Assembly: GCA_014237855.1 (NCBI GenBank)
Contig: JABACD010000006.1
Span: 130,089-188,285 of the forward strand
Source of the DNA: Planctomycetota bacterium
GTDB lineage: Bacteria; Planctomycetota; UBA1135; GCA-002686595
Reading direction: 5' to 3'
Length of the DNA: 58,197 nt
In this document: piece after piece, positions 33,240-41,818 of the stretch
How positions within the stretch are numbered: the first letter of the stretch is position 1
Layout: every line of letters begins with the position of its first letter
The notes under the pieces: generated by a model
Told to the model about the DNA's origin: nothing
The model's input: only the letters and a program-made list of their open reading frames with translations
The model's database searches: none
Program-made: the position numbers and the translations under genes

Positions 33240-35414
33240 GTGCAAGTCTCTTCCCGCGCCGGTCGCCTTCGACAGACCCTGGCCCTCTTCCTGCTAGCGT
33301 CCCTCGGTGCATTCGCCCTGATGATCGCGAGCGCCGCGCGTCTGGAGCCCGCGGACTTCAGCTTCAACAACGGGGCCGAGGTCAGCACCCTGGATCCAGC
33401 CACGGTCAGCGGCGTCCCGGAGGGGCGCATCGTGCGCTCGATCTTCGAGGGGCTGTGTGTCAAGGACCCAAGGACCCTGGAGGCGCTTCCGGGCATGGCC
33501 GAGAGCTGGGAGATCTCCGCAGACGGCCTGACCTACGACTTCAAGATCCGACCGGATGCGAAGTGGACCGATGGTAGGCCGGTGACCGCGTACGACTTCG
33601 AGTACTCCTGGCGGCGCATGCTGAATCCGCTGACGGCTGCGGAGTACGCCTATCAACTCTGGTACATCGAGGGGGCAAAGCAATACACGCTGTGGAACGA
33701 CGAGCTGGAGGCGCTGAAGGCCGGGCTCTTGTGGTTCGAGGAGCTAGAGCCCGGCAGGATCCGGGTGGGAATCCTGGGGCCCGAAGCCTCGCTCGTGAAC
33801 GAGGGCGGGAGGCTCCGTCTGAACCTGCGCGAAGGCGATCACCTGAAGGGCGGTGACGAGCTGTTCACCTTCCCCTGGATGTTCTGCGAGGAGAGAGCCA
33901 GATTACCCCTCGACGCCACGGTCACGGCGCTCAACCCAATCCTGGAAGATCAGGGCGACGGTCTCTGGTTGTCACCCCCCACCGACACCATACTCAGCGA
34001 CCCTGGCGGTGAATACTGGTTGGCCGAGCTCGCGGTGGATCCAGAGGATCTGGAGCGCCTGCGCAGGAATGGCGTGCTCATTCCCGGTGACCGCTATCGC
34101 CGAGAAGTCATGGATACTTTCCTCCTCGGACTCCGCGCCGAGTCCAAGGACCACTTCATCGTCGAGCTCTCCGCCCCCACCCCCTACTTCCTCGACATCT
34201 GTGCCTTCTATCCGGTCTTCCCCGTCTCTCGCGCCAACATCGAACTTGCCCAGGAGCGCTGGCCCAACGACTGGGAGCTCAAGTGGCTCCGTCCGGAGAA
34301 CATCGTCACCAATGGTCCCTTCAAGGTCCTCTTTCGACGGGTCAACGACCGCATTCGCCTGGTCAAGAACGAGAGCTACTGGGATGCCGACAACGTCGCC
34401 TTCGACTCCATCGACGCCCTGGCCATCGACCACCTCGGGACCAGCCTCAACCTCTACCTGATGGGCGAGATCGACTGGATCGATCGCCCCATCACGAATG
34501 TCATCCCGCGCCTGATGCCGCGGGAGGACTTCAACCCCACCGCCTACCTCGGCTCCTACTTCTACCGGGTCAATGTCAATCAGCCTCCCTTCGATGACCC
34601 GCGCGTGCGTCGAGCCCTGGCACTCACCATCGACCGCCAGGCAATCTGCGAACGGATCACCAAGGCAGGTGAGAAGATGGCCTACGGCTTCTGCCCTCCT
34701 GGCATGGGCGACTACCCGATCATCGGGATGGGCCACAGCACAGCCAAGACCGACTACGCTACCAACTTCGCTGCTGACGTTGAGGAGGCCAAGCAGCTGA
34801 TAGCAGAGGCGGGCTTTGGCCCGGGAGGCGCCGAGTTCCCCACCTTCGAGATCCACTACAACACCGACCAGACCCACAAGGACATCGCCGAGGTCGTCGC
34901 GGACGACTGGAAGCGCCACCTGGGGCTGAACGTCAAGCTCCTCAATCAGGAGTGGAAGGTGTACCTGGACGCTCAGAAGTCCCTGGACTTCGATGTGACT
35001 CGCTCTGCCTGGATTGGTGACTACCCAGACCCGAACACCTTCCTCGACATGTTCGTTACTGGTGGCGAGAACAACCGCACGGGCTGGAGCAACTCCGAGT
35101 ACGACGAGCTGATCGCCATGGCCGCTGCCGAGAGCGATCCCAGCTTGCGCCTCGAGCACTTCGCGCGCGCCGAGGCCATCTTGATGGAGGAACTCCCCAT
35201 CCTGCCCATCTTCTACTACGTCACTCGCAACCTGGTGAATCCCCGCCTCGGGGGTTTTTACGGCAACATCCAGGACGAGCACTTCAACAAGTTCTGGTAC
35301 TGGATGAGTGACGAGGAGCTGGCCGCGAGGCGCGCCGCACAACCCGCCGATTGGGTGCAGGTCCCCGCCCGTGGGCCTGCGCAAGGAAAGTACGCCCCTT
35401 CTCAAGAGCGCTGA
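33240..35414 (+). CDS. oppA: Oligopeptide-binding protein (SBP_bac_5), system 2
   Basis: 724 residues from GTG 33240; upstream codons overlap the divergent gene and give no export signal, while this start gives an N-terminal hydrophobic segment (about 12-32). Family motifs: LDPATVSGVPEGRIV (about 54-68), ADGLTYDFKIRPDAKWTDGRPV (in two parts), YFLDICAFYPVFPVS and RVRRALALTIDRQAI. Contains an insertion of about 170 residues (about 165-300) compared with OppA. Binds peptides for the plus-strand importer. Sequence is not closely similar to the system 1 protein. Confidence 0.91.
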   Translation: MQVSSRAGRLRQTLALFLLASLGAFALMIASAARLEPADFSFNNGAEVSTLDPATVSGVPEGRIVRSIFEGLCVKDPRTLEALPGMAESWEISADGLTYDFKIRPDAKWTDGRPVTAYDFEYSWRRMLNPLTAAEYAYQLWYIEGAKQYTLWNDELEALKAGLLWFEELEPGRIRVGILGPEASLVNEGGRLRLNLREGDHLKGGDELFTFPWMFCEERARLPLDATVTALNPILEDQGDGLWLSPPTDTILSDPGGEYWLAELAVDPEDLERLRRNGVLIPGDRYRREVMDTFLLGLRAESKDHFIVELSAPTPYFLDICAFYPVFPVSRANIELAQERWPNDWELKWLRPENIVTNGPFKVLFRRVNDRIRLVKNESYWDADNVAFDSIDALAIDHLGTSLNLYLMGEIDWIDRPITNVIPRLMPREDFNPTAYLGSYFYRVNVNQPPFDDPRVRRALALTIDRQAICERITKAGEKMAYGFCPPGMGDYPIIGMGHSTAKTDYATNFAADVEEAKQLIAEAGFGPGGAEFPTFEIHYNTDQTHKDIAEVVADDWKRHLGLNVKLLNQEWKVYLDAQKSLDFDVTRSAWIGDYPDPNTFLDMFVTGGENNRTGWSNSEYDELIAMAAAESDPSLRLEHFARAEAILMEELPILPIFYYVTRNLVNPRLGGFYGNIQDEHFNKFWYWMSDEELAARRAAQPADWVQVPARGPAQGKYAPSQER

Positions 35415-35425
35415 GCCTGAATTCC

Positions 35426-36412
35426 TTGCTGCACTTCTTCCTGAGACGCCTCTTCTGGTTCGTGATCACCCTGTGGGTAGTGGTGACCGTCTCGTTCTTT
35501 CTGATGCGTCAGGTTCGGGGCGGTCCCTTCGACGGAGAGCGTGCCCTCAATGAGGCCATCGAGCGCAACATCAAGGCCCGCTACCATCTCGACTGGCCGC
35601 AGTGGAAGCAGTACCTGCAGTACGTTGGACCGATCAACCTCGACGAGCACGGGCCCGAGATGCTAGGTGGTGACGGTAGCGACCCCTTCACCGGTATCCT
35701 GGTTGGTGACTTCGGCCCGTCGTTCAAGTACCGCGACTTCACCGTCAACGACATCATCGGTCAGTCCTTGCCGGTCTCGGTCTCCCTGGGAGTCATCGCT
35801 CTCATGTGGGCTCTCTTGCTCGGCCTGACGGCTGGCATTGCCTCGGCCCTCTGGCGTGGGAGCACGACGGATGTGGCCTTGAGGCTCGCCGCGACCGGCG
35901 GCATTGCACTCCCCAACTTCACCGTGGCTGGCTTCCTGGTGATCTTCTTCGTCTTCCTCGTGCCGCTGCTGCCCGTGGCAGGCTATGGCACCTGGCGTCA
36001 CCTGATCCTGCCCGGCTTTGCCCTGGGCGCGCCCTTCGCAGCCTACATCGCCCGCCTGACCCGCACGGGCATGCTCGAGGTGCTCAGCCAGGACTACATC
36101 CGCACCGCCCACGCCAAGGGCCTGCCCCCGCGCCTGGTGATCCTGCGCCACGCGATCAAGGGTGGCATCCTGCCCGTGGTCAGCTACCTGGGCCCCGCAA
36201 CCGCCGGCATCCTGACCGGCAGCCTGGTGATCGAGCGCATCTTCGCCATCCCCGGCACGGGCTCGCACTTCGTCAACAGCGCGCTCAACAGGGACTACAC
36301 CCTCGCCATGGGGGTCACCATCCTCTACACGGTGCTGGTCTACACGCTCAATACCCTGGTGGACTTCGCCTACACATTGCTCGACCCCCGCATCACCATG
36401 GAGGAGAGCTGA
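35426..36412 (+). CDS. oppB: Oligopeptide ABC permease (OppB type), system 2
   Basis: 328 residues from TTG 35426, 11 bp after the upstream stop; the LLHFFLRRLFWFV start fits the family. In-frame codons back to 35351 overlap the binding-protein gene. TM1 about 6-26, a loop with MLGGDGSDPFTG, five more helices, EAA loop (DYIRTAHAKGLPPRLVILRH) and FAIPGTGSHF. Stop overlaps the next start (TGATG). Confidence 0.89.
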   Translation: MLHFFLRRLFWFVITLWVVVTVSFFLMRQVRGGPFDGERALNEAIERNIKARYHLDWPQWKQYLQYVGPINLDEHGPEMLGGDGSDPFTGILVGDFGPSFKYRDFTVNDIIGQSLPVSVSLGVIALMWALLLGLTAGIASALWRGSTTDVALRLAATGGIALPNFTVAGFLVIFFVFLVPLLPVAGYGTWRHLILPGFALGAPFAAYIARLTRTGMLEVLSQDYIRTAHAKGLPPRLVILRHAIKGGILPVVSYLGPATAGILTGSLVIERIFAIPGTGSHFVNSALNRDYTLAMGVTILYTVLVYTLNTLVDFAYTLLDPRITMEES

Positions 36413-37503
36413 TGGGTGCCTCGAGACAGGCCGGCAACCGCTGGGACCTCGGCGGTCGCGATCTCGAGCAGCTCGCAGCCGAGGCTGCCGAGTTCAGGGG
36501 TGAGAGCCTCTGGCAGGATGCCTGGCGTCGCTTGAAGGCCAATCGCACCGCCTGGTGGAGCCTGGTCTTCCTGGCCTTGTTCGGCGGCCTGGCAATCCTG
36601 GCCCCCTTGCTCCCTGTTCCCTCGCCAGTGCACCTCGACCTGCAGCTCGAGCCCCAGCCGCCGGTCCCGCCCTGGGAGCAGCTCGGCACCGGCGGCTTTG
36701 AACCGGACTACTGGGAGCTAGGCGCGGTCGATCAGGCACTGGTCGAGGTCCGCATGGCCGTCTTCGACGACTGGCAGACGGGCGCCTGGCTGGGGACCGA
36801 TGGAAAGGGCCGCGACATCCTCTCGCGGATCATCTGGGGCTCCCGAACATCGATCCTCGTGGCACTGGCAGCCGCCTTCTGCTCCCTCGCCATCGGGGTC
36901 ACCTATGGCGCGGTCGCCGGCTACCTGGGCGGCCGTATCGACAACCTGATGATGCGGGTGGTCGACATCCTGTACTCGATCCCCTTCATCTTCCTGGTGA
37001 TCTTCCTGATCACCGTGGTGAATGAATACCGCTCGGAACTCGAGGACAGCTACGGCATCGATCGCGAGATGGTCTTCTACGTGGTCATCGGAGCGGTCTA
37101 CTGGCTGACCATGGCGAGGGTCGTCCGGGGACAGGTGCTCTCCCTGCGAAACAGCGAGTTCATCGAAGCGGCTCGGGTCCTGGGCGCCTCGACCGCGCGC
37201 ATCGTCTTCACGCACCTGGTACCGAATGTGCTCTCGATCGTGATCGTGTACCTGACGCTGACGATCCCTGCCGTGATGCTCTTCGAGGCCTTCCTCTCCT
37301 TCCTCGGCCTGGGCATCGAACCCCCGAAGGTCTCCTGGGGACTGCTCGCCGTGGACGGCAGCGAGATGGTCAACCCCGTACGACTGTACTGGTGGCTGGT
37401 GGTCTTCCCAGCTCTCGCCATGGGCACGACGCTGCTCGCCCTGAACCTGCTCGGCGATGGACTTCGCGATGCGCTGGATCCCAAGATGCGAGGTAAGGAC
37501 TGA
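36412..37503 (+). CDS. oppC: Oligopeptide ABC permease (OppC type), system 2
   Basis: 363 residues from ATG 36412, with GGAGGAGAG just upstream. TM1 about 45-65, then WLGTDGKGRDILSR (about 125-138) and five helices with EAA loop LRNSEFIEAARVLGASTARI. Normal length, unlike the system 1 OppC. Overlaps both neighbours by one base. Confidence 0.93.
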   Translation: MGASRQAGNRWDLGGRDLEQLAAEAAEFRGESLWQDAWRRLKANRTAWWSLVFLALFGGLAILAPLLPVPSPVHLDLQLEPQPPVPPWEQLGTGGFEPDYWELGAVDQALVEVRMAVFDDWQTGAWLGTDGKGRDILSRIIWGSRTSILVALAAAFCSLAIGVTYGAVAGYLGGRIDNLMMRVVDILYSIPFIFLVIFLITVVNEYRSELEDSYGIDREMVFYVVIGAVYWLTMARVVRGQVLSLRNSEFIEAARVLGASTARIVFTHLVPNVLSIVIVYLTLTIPAVMLFEAFLSFLGLGIEPPKVSWGLLAVDGSEMVNPVRLYWWLVVFPALAMGTTLLALNLLGDGLRDALDPKMRGKD

Positions 37504-38498
37504 TGGCTCTCCTGGAGGTTCACGACCTCGTGGTGCGCTTCGACACCCATCACGGCACCGTGCGCGCCGTGGATGGAGTCTCCTTCGCTCTACAAGAGGG
37601 CGAGACCCTGGGCCTCGTCGGGGAATCCGGCTCGGGCAAGTCAGTCACGAACCTGGCCCTGATGGGGCTGGTCCCCCAACCCCCTGGCGTGATCGAGAGT
37701 GGCTCGGTGCTCTACGAGGGGAGTGACCTGTTGAAGCTCTCTGCTCCTAAAATGCAGGCGCTGCGCGGCAACGAGATCTCGATGATCTTTCAGGACCCGA
37801 TGACGAGCTTGAATCCCCTACTCACCATCGGCAGACAGCTGGCCGAGGTCCTCGAGGTCCACCGTGGACTGGGGCGCAAGCAAGCGCGTGAGAGCTGCGC
37901 CAAGGCCCTCGGAGACGTCGGCATCCCCGAACCCGAGTCACGCCTGGATCAGTACCCCCACGAGATGAGTGGTGGAATGCGGCAGCGCATCATGATTGCC
38001 ATGGCACTGCTCTGCGATCCCCGCGTGCTGATTGCCGATGAGCCGACCACTGCACTGGACGTGACCATTCAGGCTCAGATTCTCGAGCTGATGCGCGACC
38101 TGCAGCAGCGTCGCGGAACGGCAATCATCCTGATCACCCACGATCTGGGGGTGGTCGCAGGCATGAGCGATCGGGTGCACGTGATGTACGCTGGACGCCT
38201 GGTCGAGGCTGCGGCGACCGTCGACCTCTTTCGTGATCCACGCCACCCCTACACTGCCGGACTCCTGGACAGCATTCCGCGCCTCTCGACGAGCGAGGTC
38301 GAACCCTTGAAGTCGATCGCCGGTCAGCCCCCGGACCTGGCCGCGCTCCCCGCCGGCTGCGCCTTCGCGCCCCGCTGCGAGCAGGCGATCTCATCCTGCA
38401 ACGAGGCCGTCCCTCTGCTCGAGTCCATCGAGCAGGCCACAGCCACCAGCCCCCGCCTGGCCGCCTGTCCACTCACGAACAGCGAGGCTCGATCATGA
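37503..38498 (+). CDS. oppD: Oligopeptide ABC transporter ATPase (OppD type), system 2
   Basis: 331 residues. Walker A GESGSGKS (about 41-48), signature [24 protein letters not shown] and ITHDL. C-terminal [11 protein letters not shown] is the family Cys segment. Start overlaps the oppC stop (TGATG) and the next start overlaps its stop (ATGA), so the set is translationally coupled. Confidence 0.94.
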   Translation: MALLEVHDLVVRFDTHHGTVRAVDGVSFALQEGETLGLVGESGSGKSVTNLALMGLVPQPPGVIESGSVLYEGSDLLKLSAPKMQALRGNEISMIFQDPMTSLNPLLTIGRQLAEVLEVHRGLGRKQARESCAKALGDVGIPEPESRLDQYPHEMSGGMRQRIMIAMALLCDPRVLIADEPTTALDVTIQAQILELMRDLQQRRGTAIILITHDLGVVAGMSDRVHVMYAGRLVEAAATVDLFRDPRHPYTAGLLDSIPRLSTSEVEPLKSIAGQPPDLAALPAGCAFAPRCEQAISSCNEAVPLLESIEQATATSPRLAACPLTNSEARS

Positions 38499-39520
38499 GC
38501 GCAGCGCTGCTCGAGGTCACGAACCTCAAGAAGCACTTCCCAGCGGGTGAGACCACCGTGCTCGGCGGTCGCAAGGGTCGTCTGCGTGCGGTCGATGGCG
38601 TCAGCTTCTCTCTCGAAGCTGGTCAGTGCCTGGGCCTGGTTGGTGAGTCCGGCTGTGGCAAGTCCACAGTGGCACGCACCCTGGTCGGCTTGCAGAGGGC
38701 AACCAGCGGCTCGATCAAGCTCGATGGGCAGGAGCTAGCAGGGCTCTCACAGCGGCACTGGCTGCCCTACCGCCGGCGTATTCAGATGATCTTCCAGGAT
38801 CCCTATGCCTCCCTGGATCCGCGGCAGACTGTCGCTTCAATCCTCGGCGAACCGGCCAAGATCCATGGTCTGGCGAAGCCTCGCGAGCGCAAGCTTCTCG
38901 CCATGCGCCTGCTCGAGGTGGTCGGGCTCAACCCGCGGCACATCAATCGCTACCCGCACGAGTTCTCCGGTGGCCAGCGCCAGCGGATTGGCATCGCCCG
39001 GGCCCTGGCGCTGGAACCACAGGTCTTGATCTGCGACGAACCTGTCAGTGCCCTGGATGTCTCCATTCAGGCCCAGATCATCAATCTCCTGGACGAGCTG
39101 AAGGAGCGCTTCTCCCTGGCCTACCTGTTCATTGCCCACGACCTCGCGGTGGTCCGCCACATCTCCGACTCGGTCGCCGTCATGTACCTGGGAAAGGTGG
39201 TGGAACAAGCCCCACGCGACGAGCTCTTCGAAGCACCCCTGCATCCCTACACCCGGGCCCTGCTCTCCGCAGTTCCCCTGCCAGACCCCGAGCAGGAGCG
39301 CGCCCGGGAGCGAATCGTCCTGAGTGGGGATGTGCCATCGCCCCTCTCCCCGCCTCCCGGCTGCGCCTTCGAGCCGCGCTGCCCTCGCCGCGCAGAGGTC
39401 CCCGGAGATCGTTGCAAGCGGGAAAGCCCTCAACTCGAGGCCCTGGCCCCGAGCTCTTCCCGCCGCCGCGCCTGCTTCCTTGAAAATTCCTGGGGCAAAA
39501 TTCAGGATTGCCAAAAATGA
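38495..39520 (+). CDS. oppF: Oligopeptide ABC transporter ATPase (OppF type), system 2
   Basis: 341 residues. Walker [10 protein letters not shown] (about 51-59), signature [29 protein letters not shown]-terminal PPPGCAFEPRCPRR segment. Last gene of the plus-strand importer. The 130 bp downstream hold no obvious terminator. Confidence 0.94.
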   Translation: MSAALLEVTNLKKHFPAGETTVLGGRKGRLRAVDGVSFSLEAGQCLGLVGESGCGKSTVARTLVGLQRATSGSIKLDGQELAGLSQRHWLPYRRRIQMIFQDPYASLDPRQTVASILGEPAKIHGLAKPRERKLLAMRLLEVVGLNPRHINRYPHEFSGGQRQRIGIARALALEPQVLICDEPVSALDVSIQAQIINLLDELKERFSLAYLFIAHDLAVVRHISDSVAVMYLGKVVEQAPRDELFEAPLHPYTRALLSAVPLPDPEQERARERIVLSGDVPSPLSPPPGCAFEPRCPRRAEVPGDRCKRESPQLEALAPSSSRRRACFLENSWGKIQDCQK

Positions 39521-39650
39521 CTCGTGGCCTGGCGCGCACCCGTGGGGTCCACTCGGTCTTATTCCGTCCAGAAACGACGCCTCCATCGGGATCTCGGGGT
39601 GCAGCCCCGATCTGTTCCTGTACGACTGAGAACCATCACCGACCCCGTCA

Positions 39651-39926
39651 ATGAACTCTGGCTACAGCACCCCCCACCGCGGCGTCCTGATCCTGGTCCT
39701 GGGTATCCTGGGACTCGTGTTCTGCCAGTTCATCAGCCCGTTTGCCTGGGCCATGGGCAAGTCGGACATGGAGAAGATAGATCAGGGCCTGATGGACCCC
39801 GAAGGTCGGGGTCTGACCCAGGCGGGGATGATTTGCGGCATCTGCGGAACCGCAATGATCATTTTCGCCCTTCTGACCATGGTCATGCTGCTGCTCTTCG
39901 CCGTGGTCAGCGGCGCGATAGTCTGA
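39651..39926 (+). CDS. Small DUF4190-like membrane protein, copy 1
   Basis: 91 residues. Two hydrophobic helices (about 10-34 and 58-88) flank a polar segment with MDPEGRGLTQAGMICGI. This layout, with the GLTQAG-type repeat before the second helix, matches DUF4190 proteins, which have no known function. A paralog follows 68 bp downstream. Confidence 0.75.
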   Translation: MNSGYSTPHRGVLILVLGILGLVFCQFISPFAWAMGKSDMEKIDQGLMDPEGRGLTQAGMICGICGTAMIIFALLTMVMLLLFAVVSGAIV

Positions 39927-39994
39927 GCCAACTCATGCCAAAAACAGCAAGGGGTCCGGTTCGACATGGACCTCGTACTCGCTAGACTACTGCC

Positions 39995-40270
39995 ATGAGC
40001 AACCTCGCACCTCACCGTGGAATTCTGGTACTTGTTCTGGGAATCCTCAGCCTGGTGCTCTGCCCGATCACAGGCATCTTTGCCTGGATCCTGGGCAAAG
40101 GTGACCTGAATCAGATCGACCAGGGCGAGATGGATCCGGAGGGCCGTGGGATGACTCAAGCGGGCATGATCTGTGGGATTATTGGCACCATACTCATGAT
40201 CCTCTCCATCGTCGCTATCTTGTTCCTGGTCCTCTTCATGGGAATTAGCGCAAGAGAGGTTAGCTCCTGA
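39995..40270 (+). CDS. Small DUF4190-like membrane protein, copy 2
   Basis: 91 residues, same length and order as the preceding gene, with MDPEGRGMTQAGMICGI shared almost exactly; clearly a tandem duplicate. Helix 1 about 6-29, helix 2 about 54-84. 52 bp before the ABC ATPase, so possibly co-transcribed with that cluster. Confidence 0.77.
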   Translation: MSNLAPHRGILVLVLGILSLVLCPITGIFAWILGKGDLNQIDQGEMDPEGRGMTQAGMICGIIGTILMILSIVAILFLVLFMGISAREVSS

Positions 40271-40322
40271 ATCCTCGAAGGGTTCCCTCAGCAATCACGG
40301 TGGCCAGAACCTCCCCACTGTC

Positions 40323-41066
40323 ATGATTCGAGTCGAGCAGGCCTCTCGTTACTATGATGACGTTTGCGCGGTTGACAACGTCTCCTTCTCGATTGGGTCC
40401 GGTGAAATCGTAGGGTTTCTCGGTCCCAATGGAGCAGGTAAGAGCACCCTGCTGAAGATGCTCTGCACCTACCTGCCCGCGAGTTCGGGCACGCTCGAGG
40501 TGGCCGGGCACGATGTCGCCAGCGAGCCGCTCGCGGTGCGCGAAAAGATCGGCTATCTGACCGAGCACAACGCGCTCTTCGAGACCATGCGAGTCTCGCG
40601 CTTGCTACGGTTCATGGGCCGGGCACGTGGACTCAGAGGGGAATACCTCGATCAGCGCATCGCGTGGGTCACCGACGCCATGACCCTCGGGACAGTCACC
40701 GGGCGTCGGGTCTCCGAGTGCTCCAAGGGCTTTCGACAGCGTATCGGTCTGGCATGCTCCTTGATCCACGATCCTCCGGTGCTGCTTCTCGATGAGCCGA
40801 CCCACGGCCTGGATCCACTCCAGGTCGTCGCCTTCCGCGACTTCATTCGTGAGCTCGCACCCGGACGCGCGATTCTCTTCTCGAGCCACATCCTGGCGGA
40901 GGTGGCCGAGATATCGAGCCGGCTCCTGGTACTTCAGGAGGGCCGGCTCTGCCTCGACGAGACCGTGGCGAGCTTGAAAGCTCGCGCCGACAAGGAGAAC
41001 AACAGCCTGGAAGGCCTGGTCATCGAGCGTGTCCAGGCCTCTGCGGCGGAGAGGTCCACTGCATGA
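40323..41066 (+). CDS. ABC-2 type transporter ATPase (GldA-like)
   Basis: 247 residues. Walker A GPNGAGKST (34-42), signature SKGFRQRIGLA, Walker B LLLDEPTHGLD, and H-loop FSSHIL. The SKGFRQR signature is the form found in GldA-like exporters rather than LSGGQ. Pairs with the following permease; start of the next gene overlaps by 4 bp. Confidence 0.92.
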   Translation: MIRVEQASRYYDDVCAVDNVSFSIGSGEIVGFLGPNGAGKSTLLKMLCTYLPASSGTLEVAGHDVASEPLAVREKIGYLTEHNALFETMRVSRLLRFMGRARGLRGEYLDQRIAWVTDAMTLGTVTGRRVSECSKGFRQRIGLACSLIHDPPVLLLDEPTHGLDPLQVVAFRDFIRELAPGRAILFSSHILAEVAEISSRLLVLQEGRLCLDETVASLKARADKENNSLEGLVIERVQASAAERSTA

Positions 41067-41818
41067 AGCAAACCCGTCCGGGGAGACTCAGCGGGGTGGG
41101 AATTGTCTGTGGGCGTGAACTCGCGGCCTTCTTCGACTCGGCCATCGCCTACGTCTACCTGATCTCCGCCCTGGTCCTGCTCGGTTCACTGTTCATGAAC
41201 GAGTTCTTCCTCACCGGAAGGCTCGACATGACCCCCTTCTTCGATTCACTCGCGCCCCTGTCCATCTTCCTGCTACCTGCGGTCACCATGCGACTCTGGG
41301 CTGAGGATAGGAAGACGCGAACCTTCGAGCTGTGGATGACCCTGCCCCTCTCGCCCGGCCAGATCGTCCTCGGTAAGTACCTGGCTGCATTGAGTCTCTA
41401 CTCGATCTTCCTGCTGGGGACCACCCCCATCGTGATCATGCTCGTCAGCCTGGGCTCCCCCGACCTGGGCCTGATTCTCTCGGGTTACCTTGGGGCCTTC
41501 GCACTCGGAATGCTCTTCCTCGCCTTCGGGTCCCTGCTCTCCAGTCTCACTGGAGACCAGATCGTGGCCTTCGTCGCCAGTGTTGTCGTGGGCTTCCTGT
41601 TCCTGTTCACCGGCCACCCCAGGGTCGTGGCGGTGCTCGATGGAATGGCACCGCAGCTGGGGCCGGGAAGCTGGCTGACCGAGAATGTCGCCGCGCTCCC
41701 CCACTACGAGAGCTTCGTGCGCGGCCTGGTCGAGCTCTCCTCGGTGGTGTGGTTCGCCGGGCTCACGGCCGTCTTCCTGTGGCTCAACACCATCGTCGTC
41801 ACCAGGGTCAGGTCGTGA
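41063..41818 (+). CDS. ABC-2 type permease (GldF-like)
   Basis: 251 residues with six hydrophobic segments, typical of ABC-2 permeases, including the TFELWMTLPLSPGQIVLGKY motif (about 92-112) common to the GldF/NosY group. Overlaps both neighbours by 4 bp. With the ATPase and the GldG-like protein it makes one exporter or envelope complex. Confidence 0.9.
   Translation: MKQTRPGRLSGVGIVCGRELAAFFDSAIAYVYLISALVLLGSLFMNEFFLTGRLDMTPFFDSLAPLSIFLLPAVTMRLWAEDRKTRTFELWMTLPLSPGQIVLGKYLAALSLYSIFLLGTTPIVIMLVSLGSPDLGLILSGYLGAFALGMLFLAFGSLLSSLTGDQIVAFVASVVVGFLFLFTGHPRVVAVLDGMAPQLGPGSWLTENVAALPHYESFVRGLVELSSVVWFAGLTAVFLWLNTIVVTRVRS

Noticed and set aside
33972..35405. 477-codon open frame antisense to the second binding protein
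   Set aside because: Same bias effect; no signal, no family resemblance, and the plus-strand gene has clear SBP motifs.
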